Below are positions 42,412 to 51,893 of a stretch of DNA of 64,000 nt, piece by piece; the first letter of the stretch is position 1; each line of letters starts with the position of its first letter. The notes below the pieces were generated by a model that worked only from the letters and a program-made list of their open reading frames with translations, was not told the DNA's origin and searched no databases. The translations under genes were made by a program, and so were the position numbers. Origin of the DNA: Anaerolineaceae bacterium (GTDB lineage Bacteria > Chloroflexota > Anaerolineae > Aggregatilineales > Phototrophicaceae). The stretch is taken from assembly GCA_002702065.1 (NCBI GenBank), contig NZXX01000001.1, positions 62,001-126,000 of the forward strand, read 5' to 3'.

Positions 42412-42603
42412 GTGTCCTCCCGCTATAAGTTGACTGTTGCATTCAGTATGGTTGATTTTAGAATGTTGAAGTGTTGAGATTATTATTACAATTGGTCAAT
42501 TTGGTAAGCACCTCCGCTGCCCCTGCTGGACTATTTTCGTCTGCACGGATGTCTCAGATTAGCTATACTTGGTCAATTCTGAATGCAAGCTGAAAGGTCG
42601 TTC

Positions 42604-44559
42604 ATGCTCGTTGGCGTAGATATTGGCGGTACCTTCACGGACCTCGTCGTCAGTGTGGACGGTCAGCTCAACATTCACAAGTTGCTCAGCACGCCGCACA
42701 ACCCTGCCGAAGCCATGCTCAATGGCCTGACCGCCGTTGGGGCGGTTGCCGGGGCACGCGTGTCGCATGGCTCGACCGTGGCAACGAACGCCATCCTCGA
42801 ACGCAAGGGCGCTCGTACGGCCCTGATTACCACGCACGGCTTCCGCGATGTGCTGGCAATTGGCCGCCAGAACCGACCGGTGCTTTATGCCTTGCAGCCG
42901 CAGCTTCCGCCGCCGCTGATTCCGCAAAAATGGTGCTACGAAGTCCCGGAACGGCTCGACCATCATGGCCATGAACTGGTGCCGCTTGACCTGGATGTGC
43001 TGGACGCGGTGCTGGATCAGATCGCGCTGGAACGTATCGAATCGGTCGCTGTGTGTTTTCTGTACAGCTATGTCAACCCGGTGCATGAATGGGCGGTGCG
43101 TGATCGTATTCTCGAGCGTGGGCTGCTGCAAGCCTGGCAGATTTCGCTGTCGAGCGAGGTGCTGCCACAGTTCCGCGAGTATGAACGGGCCAGTACGGTG
43201 GCGCTGGATGCCTATGTGCGCCCGGTCATGAGCCGCTATCTCAACCAGTTGGAGCAGTCGCTGCCAGCCGAATCCCGCTTGCTGGTGATGAAATCGGACG
43301 GGGGTGTGGTCAGCGCGGCAACCGCACGGGAACAAGCGATTCAAACGGCGCTCAGCGGCCCGGCGGCGGGTGTGATCGGCGCGTTTCATGTGGCACACAT
43401 GGCCGGGTTTGATCGCATTATCACGCTGGACATGGGCGGCACATCCACCGATGTGGCGTTGTGCCCCGGCACACCGGCGCGTCGCTCCGATGCAGAGATT
43501 GATGGTCTGCCGCTGCGGATGCGCGTCATTGATATTGAGACGATTGGCGCGGGTGGCGGTTCGATTGCGCGGCTGGATGCGGGCGGGGCGCTGCGGGTCG
43601 GGCCGGAAAGCGCCGGGGCAGACCCTGGGCCGATTGTATATGGGCGAGGTGGCGATCAGATTACGGTGAGCGATGCCAATGCGCTGCTGGGCAGGTTGGA
43701 CCCCGATCACTTTCTCGGTGGCGGCATGTCACTTGATCTGGATAGCGCACGCGTGGCGATGAAAAAACTCGCCGGGCAGATGCAGCGCTCGGTTGAAGAA
43801 ACTGCGCAGGGTGTGCTGAATGTCGCCAACGTCAATATTGACCGGGCGGTGCGGCGGGTTTCGATTGCGCGGGGGTATGATCCGCGTCAGTTTACGTTGA
43901 TGGCGTTTGGCGGGGCGGGACCGCTGCATGCCTGTGCGGTGGCGGATCGGCTGGAAATGCCGCGAGTCCTCATCCCGCGTTATCCGGGGGTGCTGTGCGC
44001 CTATGGGCTGCTGGTCGCCGATGTGCTGCGCGATTACAGCCAGACGGTGCTGCAACCGTTGCACGATGATGCCCTCAATGGCCTGAAATCCACTGTCAAG
44101 GCCATGATTAAGCAGGCGCGGGCGGACCTGCGCGCTGAAGGGATTGTTCCGGCGTCGATGACCTTTGCGCCATCGCTGGATATGCGCTACGCCGGGCAGT
44201 CGTTCGAGCTGAATGTACCCTACGGGGAAGATTTGGCAGGGGCTTTTCATGCGGCCCATGAGAATCGTTATGGGCATGCACTGCGCGAACGTGCCATCGA
44301 GGTGGTGAATGTGCGCTTGCAGGCCGTCGGTTCGGTCGAGAAACCAATCGAGGAGCCGGAATCTGTCGTGGCGCAGGCGGCGGTGGCGGTCCATCAGAAA
44401 AATGGCCTCGATTTGTACGACCGTGAGTCGCTGGTGCCCGGCTCCCACTTGACCGGCCCGGCCATCATCTTCCAGTTGGACAGCACGACCTGGGTCGCCC
44501 CCGGCTGGGCAGCATGGGTGGACGCCTACCGCAATCTCGTGCTGGAACGTACCGAATAG
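42604..44559 (+). CDS. hyuA: Hydantoinase/oxoprolinase HyuA-type subunit
   Basis: The 651-residue protein has the actin-like nucleotide site at its start (MLVGVDIGGTFTDLVV), HGSTVATNAILERKGA, and the second phosphate region ITLDMGGTSTDVAL. The GPLHACAVADRL region is near the C-terminal half. HyuA proteins hydrolyse hydantoins or 5-oxoproline, or carboxylate ketones, with ATP and a HyuB partner. AAAGG before ATG 42604 sets the start; a frame beginning at 42583 adds seven residues. The partner gene is 1.5 kb downstream rather than adjacent. The substrate cannot be read from sequence. Confidence 0.93.
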   Translation: MLVGVDIGGTFTDLVVSVDGQLNIHKLLSTPHNPAEAMLNGLTAVGAVAGARVSHGSTVATNAILERKGARTALITTHGFRDVLAIGRQNRPVLYALQPQLPPPLIPQKWCYEVPERLDHHGHELVPLDLDVLDAVLDQIALERIESVAVCFLYSYVNPVHEWAVRDRILERGLLQAWQISLSSEVLPQFREYERASTVALDAYVRPVMSRYLNQLEQSLPAESRLLVMKSDGGVVSAATAREQAIQTALSGPAAGVIGAFHVAHMAGFDRIITLDMGGTSTDVALCPGTPARRSDAEIDGLPLRMRVIDIETIGAGGGSIARLDAGGALRVGPESAGADPGPIVYGRGGDQITVSDANALLGRLDPDHFLGGGMSLDLDSARVAMKKLAGQMQRSVEETAQGVLNVANVNIDRAVRRVSIARGYDPRQFTLMAFGGAGPLHACAVADRLEMPRVLIPRYPGVLCAYGLLVADVLRDYSQTVLQPLHDDALNGLKSTVKAMIKQARADLRAEGIVPASMTFAPSLDMRYAGQSFELNVPYGEDLAGAFHAAHENRYGHALRERAIEVVNVRLQAVGSVEKPIEEPESVVAQAAVAVHQKNGLDLYDRESLVPGSHLTGPAIIFQLDSTTWVAPGWAAWVDAYRNLVLERTE

Positions 44560-44576
44560 TTACGAAGGATTTTGTC

Positions 44577-45167
44577 ATGTCTGCGACAACGAATGCCGGA
44601 CGCGGTCTGCTGGCGGATTGGTATCCGGCAGGTGGCTGGCGGCGCTGGCTGTTTCGTGCGCCGCTGGTGCTGTGGCGAATGGGGCTGGGTTGGCTGCTGC
44701 CCCGGCAGATGCTGGTGCTGGCGACGACCGGGCGCAAAAGCGGCCTGCCACGTTATGTGATGATCGAGCACTTCAAAGCCGGTCGCACCATCTATTTTGT
44801 CAGCGGTTGGGGCAAACAGGCGCAGTGGGTGAAGAATATCCAGGCGGACCCGCTGGTGACGGTCGAAACCATGCGCGATGGCGTTGTGACCGGCACCGTT
44901 CGCCGTGTGACCAGCGAAGATGAATTCCGCCGGTTGTGGCCGGTGATGCAGCAAAGCCCGATGTTTGATACGCAGCTGCGCTACTGGGGGATGCAGCCTA
45001 CACGCGAGGATTTTGTGGCCAAGCGCGACCGGGCATTGATCTTCATGCTGGAACCGGGCAACGTTCCCGCACCGCCGCCGCTAAAACGTGATTTACGGTG
45101 GGTGACGGTTATCCTTGGTGCGCTGCTGCTGCTGCGACTGCTGCGGGGTGGGAAGAAAAAGCGGTAA
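44577..45167 (+). CDS. Deazaflavin (F420)-dependent nitroreductase-family protein
   Basis: The 196-residue protein has the split-barrel pattern of the deazaflavin-dependent nitroreductase (DDN) family: LATTGRKSGLPRYVMIEHFK, GRTIYFVSGWGKQAQWVKNI and a C-terminal REDFVAKRDRALIFMLEPG. A basic hydrophobic C-terminus (LGALLLLRLLRGGKKKR) suggests membrane contact. AAGGA precedes ATG 44577, 18 bases after the hyuA stop, so it probably belongs to the hyuA transcript. F420 use is inferred from the family. Confidence 0.87.
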   Translation: MSATTNAGRGLLADWYPAGGWRRWLFRAPLVLWRMGLGWLLPRQMLVLATTGRKSGLPRYVMIEHFKAGRTIYFVSGWGKQAQWVKNIQADPLVTVETMRDGVVTGTVRRVTSEDEFRRLWPVMQQSPMFDTQLRYWGMQPTREDFVAKRDRALIFMLEPGNVPAPPPLKRDLRWVTVILGALLLLRLLRGGKKKR

Positions 45168-45184
45168 AATCAGGATAAGAAAAA

Positions 45185-45215
45185 ACCAAAACGCAAAGGC
45201 GCGAAGCCGCAAAGG
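45185..45215 (+). repeat. Left copy of the CGCAAAG-rich repeat flanking vapBC
   Basis: ACCAAAACGCAAAGGCGCGAAG (45185-45206) matches ACCAAAGCGCAAGGCGCAAAG at 45951-45971 at 19 of 22 positions with one gap. The copy continues as CCGCAAAGG, which matches the repeat at 12851-12882 on the other strand. Confidence 0.65.
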
Positions 45216-45297
45216 ATTTCAGTCGAATGCCTTCTCGCTGCCGGTGACTGATCAATAAATGATACAATTGGTACGTAATGCAAACGGAGTTTGAACG

Positions 45298-45576
45298 ATG
45301 GTAACGCTGCGCGTGCAAATAGACGTAACCGAAGATCGGGAAGTGACGATCAAACTACCAAGTGATTTCCCCGTGGGTAAAGCAGAGGTCGTGATCGAAG
45401 TAGAATCGGGTGCGGAACCCGTGGGTCCTGCACGTCAGGAGCCGCTGTCTGGGGCTGAGATTGTTGCTCGTGGCCTGACAGGCGGCTGGAAGAACCTGGA
45501 TATTGAAGACAGCACCGCATGGGTTGAAGCTCAAAAACGCAAACGCCGGGAACGCCATCAATGGCAGCAGGATTAG
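45298..45576 (+). CDS. Antitoxin-like partner of the downstream PIN toxin
   Basis: The 92-residue protein begins with beta-rich VTLRVQIDVTEDREVTIKLP and continues VGKAEVVIEVES, then has a helical basic C-terminus (WVEAQKRKRRERHQWQQD). This is typical of small antitoxins that neutralise PIN-domain toxins. It overlaps the toxin gene by 16 bases, so they are translationally linked. GGAG lies before the ATG. A DNA-binding fold is not obvious, so the family cannot be named securely. Confidence 0.7.
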   Translation: MVTLRVQIDVTEDREVTIKLPSDFPVGKAEVVIEVESGAEPVGPARQEPLSGAEIVARGLTGGWKNLDIEDSTAWVEAQKRKRRERHQWQQD

Positions 45577-45941
45577 TTGATACCAACGTCGTTGTTGATC
45601 TGCTGCGGGGTTACGAACCCGCCGAGAGATGGCTGGTATCAATAGGGCAGTTAGGGGTTACACGTGGTGTTTATTTCGAGATTATTGAAGGCGTCGAGAA
45701 CAAAGTGCAGTTACAAGCTGCTCTAAATTTGCTGGATCGATTTGAGACGATTGAATACACTTTGACTGATATGATGTGGGCCACTGACCGGTTGTCCGAA
45801 CACTGGCTTAGCCATAAGATTGATGGTTACGACTGCCTCATCGCCGCGCCGAGCCACCGGCTGCAACTGCCGCTGTACACCCGCAATCTGAAGCACTTCG
45901 CACCGCTGCTGGGTAAGTTGGCGCAGGAGCCGTATACTTAA
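45561..45941 (+). CDS. PIN-domain ribonuclease toxin (VapC-like)
   Basis: The 126-residue protein has the VapC-like PIN plan: N-terminal LVDTNVVVDLL (D7), a middle Glu in YFEIIEG, DGYDCLIAA (D91) and a terminal LYTRNLKHF. These residues coordinate Mg2+ for RNA cleavage in VapC toxins. The start overlaps the preceding antitoxin-like gene. The pair is flanked by near-direct repeats (45185-45206 and 45951-45971) and sits between hyuA and hyuB. Confidence 0.87.
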   Translation: MAAGLVDTNVVVDLLRGYEPAERWLVSIGQLGVTRGVYFEIIEGVENKVQLQAALNLLDRFETIEYTLTDMMWATDRLSEHWLSHKIDGYDCLIAAPSHRLQLPLYTRNLKHFAPLLGKLAQEPYT

Positions 45942-45950
45942 TCCACTAAC

Positions 45951-45971
45951 ACCAAAGCGCAAGGCGCAAAG
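45951..45971 (+). repeat. Right copy of the CGCAAAG-rich repeat flanking vapBC
   Basis: ACCAAAGCGCAAGGCGCAAAG follows the vapC stop by nine bases. It is in the same orientation as the copy at 45185-45206. Confidence 0.65.
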
Positions 45972-46024
45972 TTTTATGAAGTATCCCGTAGCATAAACAG
46001 CCTGTTCAAAGTTGAAGAAACCCT

Positions 46025-47578
46025 ATGCCTGTAGACGCAATTTCCCTCGAAGTGTTCAAGAATCTGTTCGCCTCGGTGGCGGAAGAAATGGGCGAGACGC
46101 TCAAGCGGGCCAGCTTCAGCCCCAACATTAAGGAGCGGCTCGATTTTAGCTGCGCCGTGTTCGATGCGGAGGGGCGCATGGTGGCCCAGGCGGCGCACAT
46201 CCCGGTGCATTTGGGCAGTATGCCCGCCTCGGTCGAGACGGCGATCAGAGCCTTTGAGTCGTTTCAGCAGGGCGATGTCGTCGTGCTCAATGACCCGTAT
46301 GGTGGTGGCACGCATCTGCCCGATATTACGATGGTGTCGCCGGTGTTTGCCGGGGGGCGGATCGCGTATTTCGTCGCCAGCCGCGCCCATCACGCGGATG
46401 TCGGTGGCATGTCACCGGGGTCGCTGCCACTCAGCACCGAGCTGTATCAGGAAGGGTTGATTATCCCGCCGATCAAGCTGATTTACAGCGGCTGGATCAA
46501 CGAGGCGGCGCTGGCGCTGATCACGGCCAACAGTCGCGCCCCGGAAGAACGCACCGGCGACCTGGAAGCACAGCTCGCAGCACATCGCGTGGGCGAAAAC
46601 CGGCTGCGCGACCTGATGGTGGAGCATGGTGTCGAGGTGGTGCGCGAACACGCCGATGCCTTGCAGGATTACTCGCGCCGCATGACGGAATCTGTCATCG
46701 AGTCGATACCGGATGGGGTGTATACCTTCGAGGACGCGCTCGAAGGCGACGGCCAGCGCGAGTTTCGCATCCCGATTATTGTGTCGATCACGGTGAACGG
46801 GGCACAGATGATCGTCGATTTTGCCGGGACCGCGCCGCAGGTCGCCGGTAATCTCAACGCGGTGTCGGCCATTGCCCGTAGTGCCACCTGGTACTGCATC
46901 CGCCTGCTGGCTGAAGATGACGTACCCGTGAATCATGGCTGCTTTTTACCCGTTGAAGTGATGGTGCCGCCGCACAGCCTGCTCAACCCGGATTTTCCGG
47001 CGGCGGTGGCGGTGGGGAACACCGAAACGGGCCAGCGTGTGACCGACGCGGTGCTGGGGGCGCTGGCGCAGGCTTTGCCGAATCGGATTCCGGCGGCCAG
47101 CCAGGGCACGATGAACAACTTCACGTTCGGCGGCGTGCTCGATGGGCATCAATTTGTCTATTACGAAACCATCGGTGGTGGGCATGGCGGTGGTCCGTTA
47201 GGGCATGGGGTCAGCGGGCGGCACAGCCACATGACGAATACGCTCAATACGCCGGTTGAGGCTATCGAACACAGCCTGCCAGTGCGCGTGCTGGAGTATC
47301 GCCTGCGGGATGATTCGGGCGGGCCCGGCAAGGCACGGGGTGGCGATGGAATCCGGCGGGTGTACGAATTTCTGGCCCCGGCGACGATTACGCTTAACAG
47401 CGAACGCCGCATTTATGCGCCCTATGGTCTGCGCGGCGGCGAGGATGGGGAACGCGGCGAAAACCGGCTGATCCAGAACGGCGAGTCGCAGGTGATCAGC
47501 GGCAAATTTACCACGCAGGTCGGCCCCGGCGATCAGGTCATCATCGAGACTCCCGGCGGTGGCGGCTGGGGCAAATAG
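46025..47578 (+). CDS. hyuB: Hydantoinase/oxoprolinase HyuB-type subunit
   Basis: The 517-residue protein has the HyuB pattern: VDAISLEVFKNLFASVAEEM, SPNIKERLDFSCAVFDAEGR, and NDPYGGGTHLPDITMVSPVF. Also present are TETGQRVTDAVLGAL, and GGGHGGGP and GGDGIRRVYEF near the end. It works with HyuA in hydantoin, oxoproline or ketone chemistry. The ribosome-binding site is weak. Between HyuA and HyuB lie a DDN-like gene and the VapBC cassette, so the pair may have been split by an insertion. Confidence 0.93.
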   Translation: MPVDAISLEVFKNLFASVAEEMGETLKRASFSPNIKERLDFSCAVFDAEGRMVAQAAHIPVHLGSMPASVETAIRAFESFQQGDVVVLNDPYGGGTHLPDITMVSPVFAGGRIAYFVASRAHHADVGGMSPGSLPLSTELYQEGLIIPPIKLIYSGWINEAALALITANSRAPEERTGDLEAQLAAHRVGENRLRDLMVEHGVEVVREHADALQDYSRRMTESVIESIPDGVYTFEDALEGDGQREFRIPIIVSITVNGAQMIVDFAGTAPQVAGNLNAVSAIARSATWYCIRLLAEDDVPVNHGCFLPVEVMVPPHSLLNPDFPAAVAVGNTETGQRVTDAVLGALAQALPNRIPAASQGTMNNFTFGGVLDGHQFVYYETIGGGHGGGPLGHGVSGRHSHMTNTLNTPVEAIEHSLPVRVLEYRLRDDSGGPGKARGGDGIRRVYEFLAPATITLNSERRIYAPYGLRGGEDGERGENRLIQNGESQVISGKFTTQVGPGDQVIIETPGGGGWGK

Positions 47579-47581
47579 CGC

Positions 47582-48007
47582 TTACTGCTTTTTATAGACG
47601 GATACGTTATGGAAGGTCTTGCCTTCTGGGGTGATGCCGGACTGCGTGACCGCCATGCTCTGCCCATCCTCCGACAACACCCGCCGCGCGTGCGCAATCT
47701 CAACATCACCCTTGTATGACACCGAATCCAGTGTGCGCTCGTCAACCCGTGTCGTACAGACCGCATCGACAGCCGGGGAACCTTCAAACGGGTACACGAC
47801 GCCATCCGGTGTGGACTGATACGCCGTTTCGAAAGGGTTATCTGACGCATCCGTCCAGCGAATATCCATGCGGTATTGATGGCCCAGGGCGCTTACTTGA
47901 TAGGTGCCGGTTTTGGGTGGTTGACCGAACGCATACTGGGATTGTGCGGGCTGAAGCACCCACGTACCGAGAAAAACGTCGTCCGGCGGGATGGGTTGAG
48001 CAGGCAT
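47582..48007 (-). CDS. Hypothetical protein (141 aa), lipocalin-like pattern
   Basis: The protein begins MPAQPIPPDDVFLGTWVLQP, then LALLQSQYAFGQPP-like sequence and several strands, and ends GKTFHNVSVYKKQ. The GTW opening and predicted beta barrel resemble lipocalin-like or small beta-barrel proteins, but no family is sure. GGAGGATG precedes the ATG at 48007; a longer frame adds five residues. It is convergent with hyuB, with a three-base gap. Confidence 0.72.
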   Translation of the reverse strand: MPAQPIPPDDVFLGTWVLQPAQSQYAFGQPPKTGTYQVSALGHQYRMDIRWTDASDNPFETAYQSTPDGVVYPFEGSPAVDAVCTTRVDERTLDSVSYKGDVEIAHARRVLSEDGQSMAVTQSGITPEGKTFHNVSVYKKQ

Positions 48008-48141
48008 GATAGCATCCTCCATGTCAGTGCTGCACCCAGTATATATCGTCTGGCAGCCGTTTGCAGGATGCCTGTCACTCCAGCAAACATCATGATCTCC
48101 TTAGAATGAATTTGAACAATATGTGCATAGGAGGTTATGCG

Positions 48142-48510
48142 GTGCGTATGCACGGGGGCGCGGCAATGACCAACCGCCACAAACTGCTGATCGTCAAGTC
48201 GGTGCATACCGCAGTTTTTGTCTTTATGGTGGCCTGCATCGTCTATTTGTGGTACGCGGCGCTGACAAGAACCTATGACTGGAAATTGTGGGCGGCGCTG
48301 GGCGCGATTGTGCTGGAAGGGTTGGTGTGGTGGTTTGCTGGCCGCCGCTGCCCGCTGACGGCGCTGGCCCGCCGTTATGGCGACGACACCGGTCACGAAT
48401 GGTTTGCCGATATGTTTCTGCCCGCGTGGGCAGCGTTGAAGATTGTTCCCGTCAGTTCGGCGCTGGTGGTGCTGGGGTTGATTGTCTTGCTGGTGAACCG
48501 GCCCGGCTGA
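48142..48510 (+). CDS. Small polytopic membrane protein
   Basis: The 122-residue protein has about three hydrophobic helices (VHTAVFVFMVACIVYLWYAA, WAALGAIVLEGLVWWFAG and SSALVVLGLIVLLV). A CPLTALARRYGDD segment lies between helices, recalling the CPLT motif of some DUF2784-like proteins. A TAGGAGG lies seven bases before GTG 48142; ATG 48148 or 48166 are alternatives. Function unknown. Confidence 0.65.
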   Translation: MRMHGGAAMTNRHKLLIVKSVHTAVFVFMVACIVYLWYAALTRTYDWKLWAALGAIVLEGLVWWFAGRRCPLTALARRYGDDTGHEWFADMFLPAWAALKIVPVSSALVVLGLIVLLVNRPG

Positions 48511-48514
48511 GATT

Positions 48515-51500
48515 TTACGATGAAATTTGCAGGGTATGATCGCTGTCGGATACGGGCAGCGTAAAAATGAAGATACTGCCGCCTGCGGGATTGTCGTCGA
48601 TCCAGATGCGCCCGTTGTGCGCTTCCACTGCCAGCTTGCAGAAGTTCAGGCCCAGCCCGCTTCCCCGCCTCAGCCTGCCACTCTGGTTTTGAATCTGCAC
48701 GAAACGGTCGAAGATGCTTAGTCGTTCGGCTTCGGGTACGCCCGGCCCCTGATCAATGACCTCAACGCGCAAGACTTTCTCTTGTAACACAGCGTGAATA
48801 CGAATTTCGCTTTCGCGTGGGCTGAACTTGAGCGCATTATCGACCAGGTTGAGCAGGACGCGCTCGATCTTTTCGACATCCATCACGGTCTGCGGCAGAT
48901 CGTCCGGGATGTGCGCCGTGATGTGGACGCCCAGATCGTTGGCCAGCGGTTCCAGTTCGCTGCACACATTTTCCGCCAGCGGCCCCAGGACAGAAACTTC
49001 CAGATGCAGGGACATGATGCCGCTTTTCATGCGGGAAATATCCAGCAGCGAGTCGACGCGGTTCAGCAGTTTGCGAATAGCCCGTTTGCTGGAACCGGCT
49101 GTCTTCTGGACGAGCGCGCTGAATTCATTCTCCGGCGGCATAATCTCGCTGAGCAGTTCCACGCTGCTGGTAATAGCTGTCAGCGGGCTGCGGAGATCGT
49201 GAATAATCATTTGCGAGAATTCTTCGCGGGCACGTTCCAGGTTATGGCGTTCGGTTTCGTCGCTGAACACCAGCAGTAATCCAATGACATCTGCCTGCTC
49301 ATCGCGTACGGGGATCATCTGCCGCCGGATATACCGGGCGTTGGTTTCGGTCGTCAGGTTGTAGGCACAGGTATCCGCCCGCACGACAGGCGCCCGCAGT
49401 GTATTCACCACGCGCAGCAGTTCCGAATCCGTCTCGAAGCCCAGCCGCTCGGCCAGCCGCAGGTCCGGGTTTGCCAGCAGATCGCTCAGGTTCTGGCTGA
49501 TCAGGACATCGCTTTCGAGGCCGAGCAGGTCCACTCGTGGATTGGCCAGCGCAATATAGGCGCGCCGGTTAATCAGAATCAAGCCATCCGTCATGGTGTT
49601 CAGGATCGCCTGCATCCGGTCGCGGCCTTCGGCGGCATTATGGAACAGGTGGGCATTCTCGATTGCAAAAACTGCCTGATTCACCAGCCGTTCCACAAAA
49701 TCGTGTTGTTCGTCGGTGTATGGCTGGTTGTTTTCCAGGGTAATGGCCCCCAGTGTGTCGCCCTGCCAGTTAATCGGGATCGACAACTGGACGTTATTCC
49801 CCTCGACCAGACTGATGTAGGCCGGGTCACTTTGCGAGCTGTGGATGGCCTGACCGCTGCTGAGGACGCGCCCGGTTATGCCCTCGGTGAACGGGTGACC
49901 GTTAAGGGTGTTTGCCGGATAGCCATGTCGCGCCATCAGGTGCATGTGGCCGTTATAGCGGTCGCGCAGCAGGACGACCCCGGCTTTGGTGTTGGTGGCC
50001 GCCACTGCCGACTGAAGCAGCAGGTTGGAAATCATCTCCAGGTCCGTCGTCGCCATCAGATGCCGCGCCAGCGCCGCCAGCACGGAAAGCTGCTCGATGC
50101 GGTTTTCCAGCGCGCGATACGTGCCCGCATACAGGTCCGCATTGCGAATGGCCTGTGCCGCCTGATTAGCAAAGGTGCGCAGCAGTTCGATTTCTTCACC
50201 GGAGAAAAACTGCGGACTGTCAAAATACAGAATGATCGCGCCGATGGTCTGTCCGCTGACAGCTAGTGGCAGCTCGATCCACGCCTGTTTGCGTTCCGCC
50301 AGCCAGGCCGGGTGTTGTTTGCTCACACGATGATCTGTCGCGGCGTTTTCGATCACCACCGGTTGGGCGGCGCTGCCGAGCCGGTCTTGATCCTGAACAT
50401 TCAGAATCGGGTTTGCGTCGAATGATTCGCTCAGCCCGGCGCAGCGCACCAGCGTAAAGTCCTCTGTCTCATAACGGTAGACAGCAATGGCGGTCGCGTC
50501 CGAAACGGCGGAAGCTGACGAGATGACCGTATCCAGCACGTCATCCGGCGACAGGGTTTCGGTCAGCAGCATCAGCACCATGTTCAGGTTGCTCAGGCGC
50601 ACAGCCCGCTCGGTCTGCTGTTTATAGAGCTGCGCATTGTCGATGGCAGCGCTAACCGCTGAAGCAATGATATGAAGAACGCGCTGTTCCGACTCACCGT
50701 AGCGCTGCGCCGGGTCAACCGACGCGATTTCGAGTACGCCCAGCACGCGACCGCCCACCAGCAGCGGCACGCCCAGCCAGCACCACGCCGGGTAATCCGG
50801 TGGAGTCAGCCCTCGGCGTTGAGCGTCTTGTGTGGCGTTGGCACTCAACAGCAGCGGTGACTGGGTGCGCAGGACCTGATCGATTACGGTGTTGGGCTGG
50901 TGGCGTTGGGGGTCAGATACGGGTATCTGCTGTCCCTGACGGATAGCCACGATGCCGTGCAGATGCTTGCTGTCCGGTTCGTAGAGCATGGCGGTAAAGT
51001 GGTCAATGGGTACGACTTCACCTAACTCCTGATAGACGGCCTGCAACAGTTTTTCGATGTCCTGGTTGGCTCGCATCGCACGGCTGACATTGGCGATCAC
51101 CCGCATTTCCCGGATTCGCTGCATCCGGTCGTTGTGCATTCTGCTGAAGCCATGCAGGCCGGGGACGAGTGGAACCATCACTGCCACGATCAGGCCATAG
51201 TAGACGTTGGGTGTACCAGCGTCGAGCCGGGCCAGAAACAGTACCAGCGGCAGCGGCGCTACAAACACCAGCAGCAGCAGGATTCGGTTATCAGACACAG
51301 TTTCCCAAACCGGGAGACCATCAACATAAAGCGCCAACAGGTAAATCAAAAGACCGATCAGTGGATAGGCGGCGGCAAACAGAATGAGTTGGCCAAGTTG
51401 CTCGGTTGCTTGCGGGTACAGGCTGCTAATGATGCCAAAAGACAGAATGGTCGCGGCAGCCATCATGAAGATCTGGGCGTTAGAGGCCGGGTACTGTCTG

Positions 51501-51811
51501 CCGGGCTGCTGCTGGGGATAGCCAATGATCGCCAGCGCACCGGCCACAGCTCCTGTCGCGATACCCCATAGCAGCGTTGAATGTGATTCGGCGGGCAGCA
51601 TCACGACAGCCATCAGCCCCACCACATAAGCGGTGCTGACCCAGCCTCTGGTCAGGCGAACCCCATAATACTGGGCGGCAAACGTCAGCGCGCCACATAA
51701 CAGGGCCGCACCGGCATATTCCGGGCGAAACTGCGGCAGCCGCAGCAGCAGAACAAGGGTCGTGAGCAGGGCCAGCAGCGATAAAATCAAATTCCGATTC
51801 AGGCGAATCAT
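48515..51811 (-). CDS. Multi-GAF membrane sensor histidine kinase (1098 aa)
   Basis: The 1098-residue kinase has about seven N-terminal transmembrane helices (residues 1-220), then three GAF domains (about 250-395, 415-560 and 580-725). A PAS-like domain (735-850) is followed by a HisKA domain with H871 in IIHDLRSPLTAI and a HATPase_c domain with N992 in LVDNALKF. The G boxes DQGPGVPEA and RRGSGLGLNFCKLAV are intact, so it should be an active kinase. GAF domains bind small molecules, haem or bilins; here they give no chromophore Cys that I can name. It lies directly downstream of the larger kinase at 51894-56069, separated by a hairpin. No response regulator is adjacent. Confidence 0.93.
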   Translation of the reverse strand: MIRLNRNLILSLLALLTTLVLLLRLPQFRPEYAGAALLCGALTFAAQYYGVRLTRGWVSTAYVVGLMAVVMLPAESHSTLLWGIATGAVAGALAIIGYPQQQPGRQYPASNAQIFMMAAATILSFGIISSLYPQATEQLGQLILFAAAYPLIGLLIYLLALYVDGLPVWETVSDNRILLLLVFVAPLPLVLFLARLDAGTPNVYYGLIVAVMVPLVPGLHGFSRMHNDRMQRIREMRVIANVSRAMRANQDIEKLLQAVYQELGEVVPIDHFTAMLYEPDSKHLHGIVAIRQGQQIPVSDPQRHQPNTVIDQVLRTQSPLLLSANATQDAQRRGLTPPDYPAWCWLGVPLLVGGRVLGVLEIASVDPAQRYGESEQRVLHIIASAVSAAIDNAQLYKQQTERAVRLSNLNMVLMLLTETLSPDDVLDTVISSASAVSDATAIAVYRYETEDFTLVRCAGLSESFDANPILNVQDQDRLGSAAQPVVIENAATDHRVSKQHPAWLAERKQAWIELPLAVSGQTIGAIILYFDSPQFFSGEEIELLRTFANQAAQAIRNADLYAGTYRALENRIEQLSVLAALARHLMATTDLEMISNLLLQSAVAATNTKAGVVLLRDRYNGHMHLMARHGYPANTLNGHPFTEGITGRVLSSGQAIHSSQSDPAYISLVEGNNVQLSIPINWQGDTLGAITLENNQPYTDEQHDFVERLVNQAVFAIENAHLFHNAAEGRDRMQAILNTMTDGLILINRRAYIALANPRVDLLGLESDVLISQNLSDLLANPDLRLAERLGFETDSELLRVVNTLRAPVVRADTCAYNLTTETNARYIRRQMIPVRDEQADVIGLLLVFSDETERHNLERAREEFSQMIIHDLRSPLTAITSSVELLSEIMPPENEFSALVQKTAGSSKRAIRKLLNRVDSLLDISRMKSGIMSLHLEVSVLGPLAENVCSELEPLANDLGVHITAHIPDDLPQTVMDVEKIERVLLNLVDNALKFSPRESEIRIHAVLQEKVLRVEVIDQGPGVPEAERLSIFDRFVQIQNQSGRLRRGSGLGLNFCKLAVEAHNGRIWIDDNPAGGSIFIFTLPVSDSDHTLQISS

Positions 51812-51850
51812 ACGCAGCCGTTGGTATGCTTTTTCAGATAAATGATCAAA

Positions 51851-51875
51851 GTAACAGGACTGAAGACCCTGTTAC
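51851..51875 (-). terminator. Hairpin between the two giant kinases
   Basis: GTAACAGG (51851-51858) and CCTGTTAC (51868-51875) form a perfect stem. On the minus strand TTTGATCATTT follows. It could end or attenuate the 51894-56069 transcript before the next kinase gene. Confidence 0.55.
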
Positions 51876-51893
51876 ATTACAGTGTATAACAAT

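Noticed and set aside
42559-43710. Antisense frame of 383 codons over hyuA
   Set aside because: HyuA motifs on the plus strand are clear, and the antisense protein is rich in His, Arg and Gln, with no fold signature.
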